Part shown: positions 58,562-59,073 of the stretch, in pieces | How positions within the stretch are numbered: position 1 is the first letter of the stretch | Layout: every line of letters begins with the position of its first letter | Virus record (IMG/VR): IMGVR_UViG_3300034106_001917 | Span: 1-59,073 of that record | DNA length: 59,073 bases | Strand: one strand, 5' to 3' | DNA from: a virus | Position numbers and translations under genes: made by a program | Notes under the pieces: generated by a model | The model's database searches: none | Seen by the model: only the letters and a program-made list of their open reading frames with translations | Told to the model about the DNA's origin: nothing

Positions 58562-59073
58562 AAAGCACGAAACAAGACTAACAGACGAAAGAACATCATT
58601 CAAACCATTTGCATATCCTTGGGCATACGAAAGTTGGCTAAAGCATGAACAATCACACTGGCTTCACACTGAAGTGCCAATGCTTGAGGATGTTAAAGAT
58701 TGGAAGAATAAACTTACGCAGAACGAAAAGAATTTTCTCACTCATATATTCAGATTTTTTACTCAGGGTGACATTGATGTTGCAGGTGGTTATGTTAATA
58801 ATTACTTACCTTATTTTCCTCAGCCAGAAGTAAGAATGATGTTGTTGGGTTTTGCAGCACGTGAAGCACTACACATCGCAGCATACTCACATCTGATTGA
58901 AACACTTGGTATGCCTGACACGACATACACAGAGTTTCTTGAATACCAAGCAATGAAAGACAAACATGATTACGTTCTTAATCTTAGCGCACAGAATGGC
59001 GATAGGGCTTCTACTGCTGCTCATATTGCAGTATTCTCTGCTTTCACCGAAGGGATGCAACTATTCAGTTCCT
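58554..59073 (+). CDS. nrdB: Ribonucleotide reductase class I small subunit NrdB (3' partial)
   Basis: Starts ATG 58554 and runs off the window. The part seen has the di-iron motif: an Asp in TQGDIDV, then EALHIAAYSH with Glu, His and the Tyr of the stable radical (ExxHxxxY). The second EH pair lies beyond the window or near its end. Forms the class Ia enzyme with NrdA. Overlaps thioredoxin by 8 nt. Confidence 0.93.
   Translation, partial: MIKKHETRLTDERTSFKPFAYPWAYESWLKHEQSHWLHTEVPMLEDVKDWKNKLTQNEKNFLTHIFRFFTQGDIDVAGGYVNNYLPYFPQPEVRMMLLGFAAREALHIAAYSHLIETLGMPDTTYTEFLEYQAMKDKHDYVLNLSAQNGDRASTAAHIAVFSAFTEGMQLFSS

Noticed and set aside
1-59073. tRNA genes, CRISPR arrays, insertion sequences, long repeats or attachment sites
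   Set aside because: None recognised on reading both strands; a tRNAscan and self-comparison would be needed to exclude them fully. No gene-free stretch over 300 bases exists.

Overview
This is an AT-rich window from a T4-like myovirus. Every supported gene lies on the + strand, mostly with 1-4 nt stop/start overlaps. The T4 replication and transcription core is present in T4-like order: late sigma gp55, gp47/gp46 nuclease, gp45 clamp, gp44/gp62 clamp loader, RegA, gp43 polymerase, UvsX, gp41 helicase and gp61 primase. The auxiliary genes (peptide deformylase, Hsp20, CobS-like ATPase, A-type Fe-S carrier, ThyX, NrdA/NrdB/thioredoxin, 2OG-Fe(II) oxygenase) are typical of aquatic T4-like phages. 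No gene identifies the host. Several textbook sigma-70 promoters suggest a bacterium with ordinary sigma-70 sites.

Layout. 1-6052: sugar metabolism (radical SAM enzyme cut by the left edge, split transketolase, GHMP heptose-type kinase, ColD-like PLP dehydratase, SDR epimerase). 6052-12428: gp55, cytidylyltransferase, gp47, gp46, deformylase, PP-loop protein and an orphan cytosine-C5 methyltransferase. 12425-17254: small methyltransferase, then three units with their own sigma-70 promoters (VWA/HExxH protein, CobS-like ATPase, winged-helix protein). In two of them the -35 box lies in the loop of a terminator hairpin. 17266-31163: replication core with small inserts, including a GIY-YIG-like ORF between genes 44 and 62. 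31159-34250: first TATAAATA late promoter, a KxDG ligase-like protein and an Fe-S carrier. 34266-40656: second sugar cassette (three GT-like proteins, methyltransferase, sugar nucleotidyltransferase, APH-like kinase, EEVS-like sugar phosphate cyclase, SDR). 40653-50001: late virion-associated genes, several with N-termini like the T4 capsid-targeting peptide, plus modular proteins, one carrying a HicA-like toxin domain. 49988-52866: lysis and membrane genes (spanin pair, GH19 endolysin, lipoprotein, small membrane proteins). 52867-59073: primase, ThyX, NrdA, a GATase-like protein, small ORFs, thioredoxin and NrdB (cut by the right edge).

How it fits together. gp55 with the clamp should fire the TATAAATA-type late promoters, while the sigma-70 promoters drive early and middle genes. 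ThyX, dCMP deaminase and the ribonucleotide reductase set supply nucleotides. The most unusual points are: (1) a possible C7-cyclitol or heptose pathway linking transketolase (source of sedoheptulose 7-phosphate) to a cyclase, kinase, nucleotidyltransferase and glycosyltransferases; (2) a set of predicted head-packaged proteins with capsid-targeting-like N-termini and LxE junctions, including a KxDG nucleotidyltransferase, an NMNAT-like/P-loop fusion and (without the N-terminal signal) a HicA-like toxin module; and (3) composite terminator-promoter elements plus a pseudoknot at the very 5' end of one leader.
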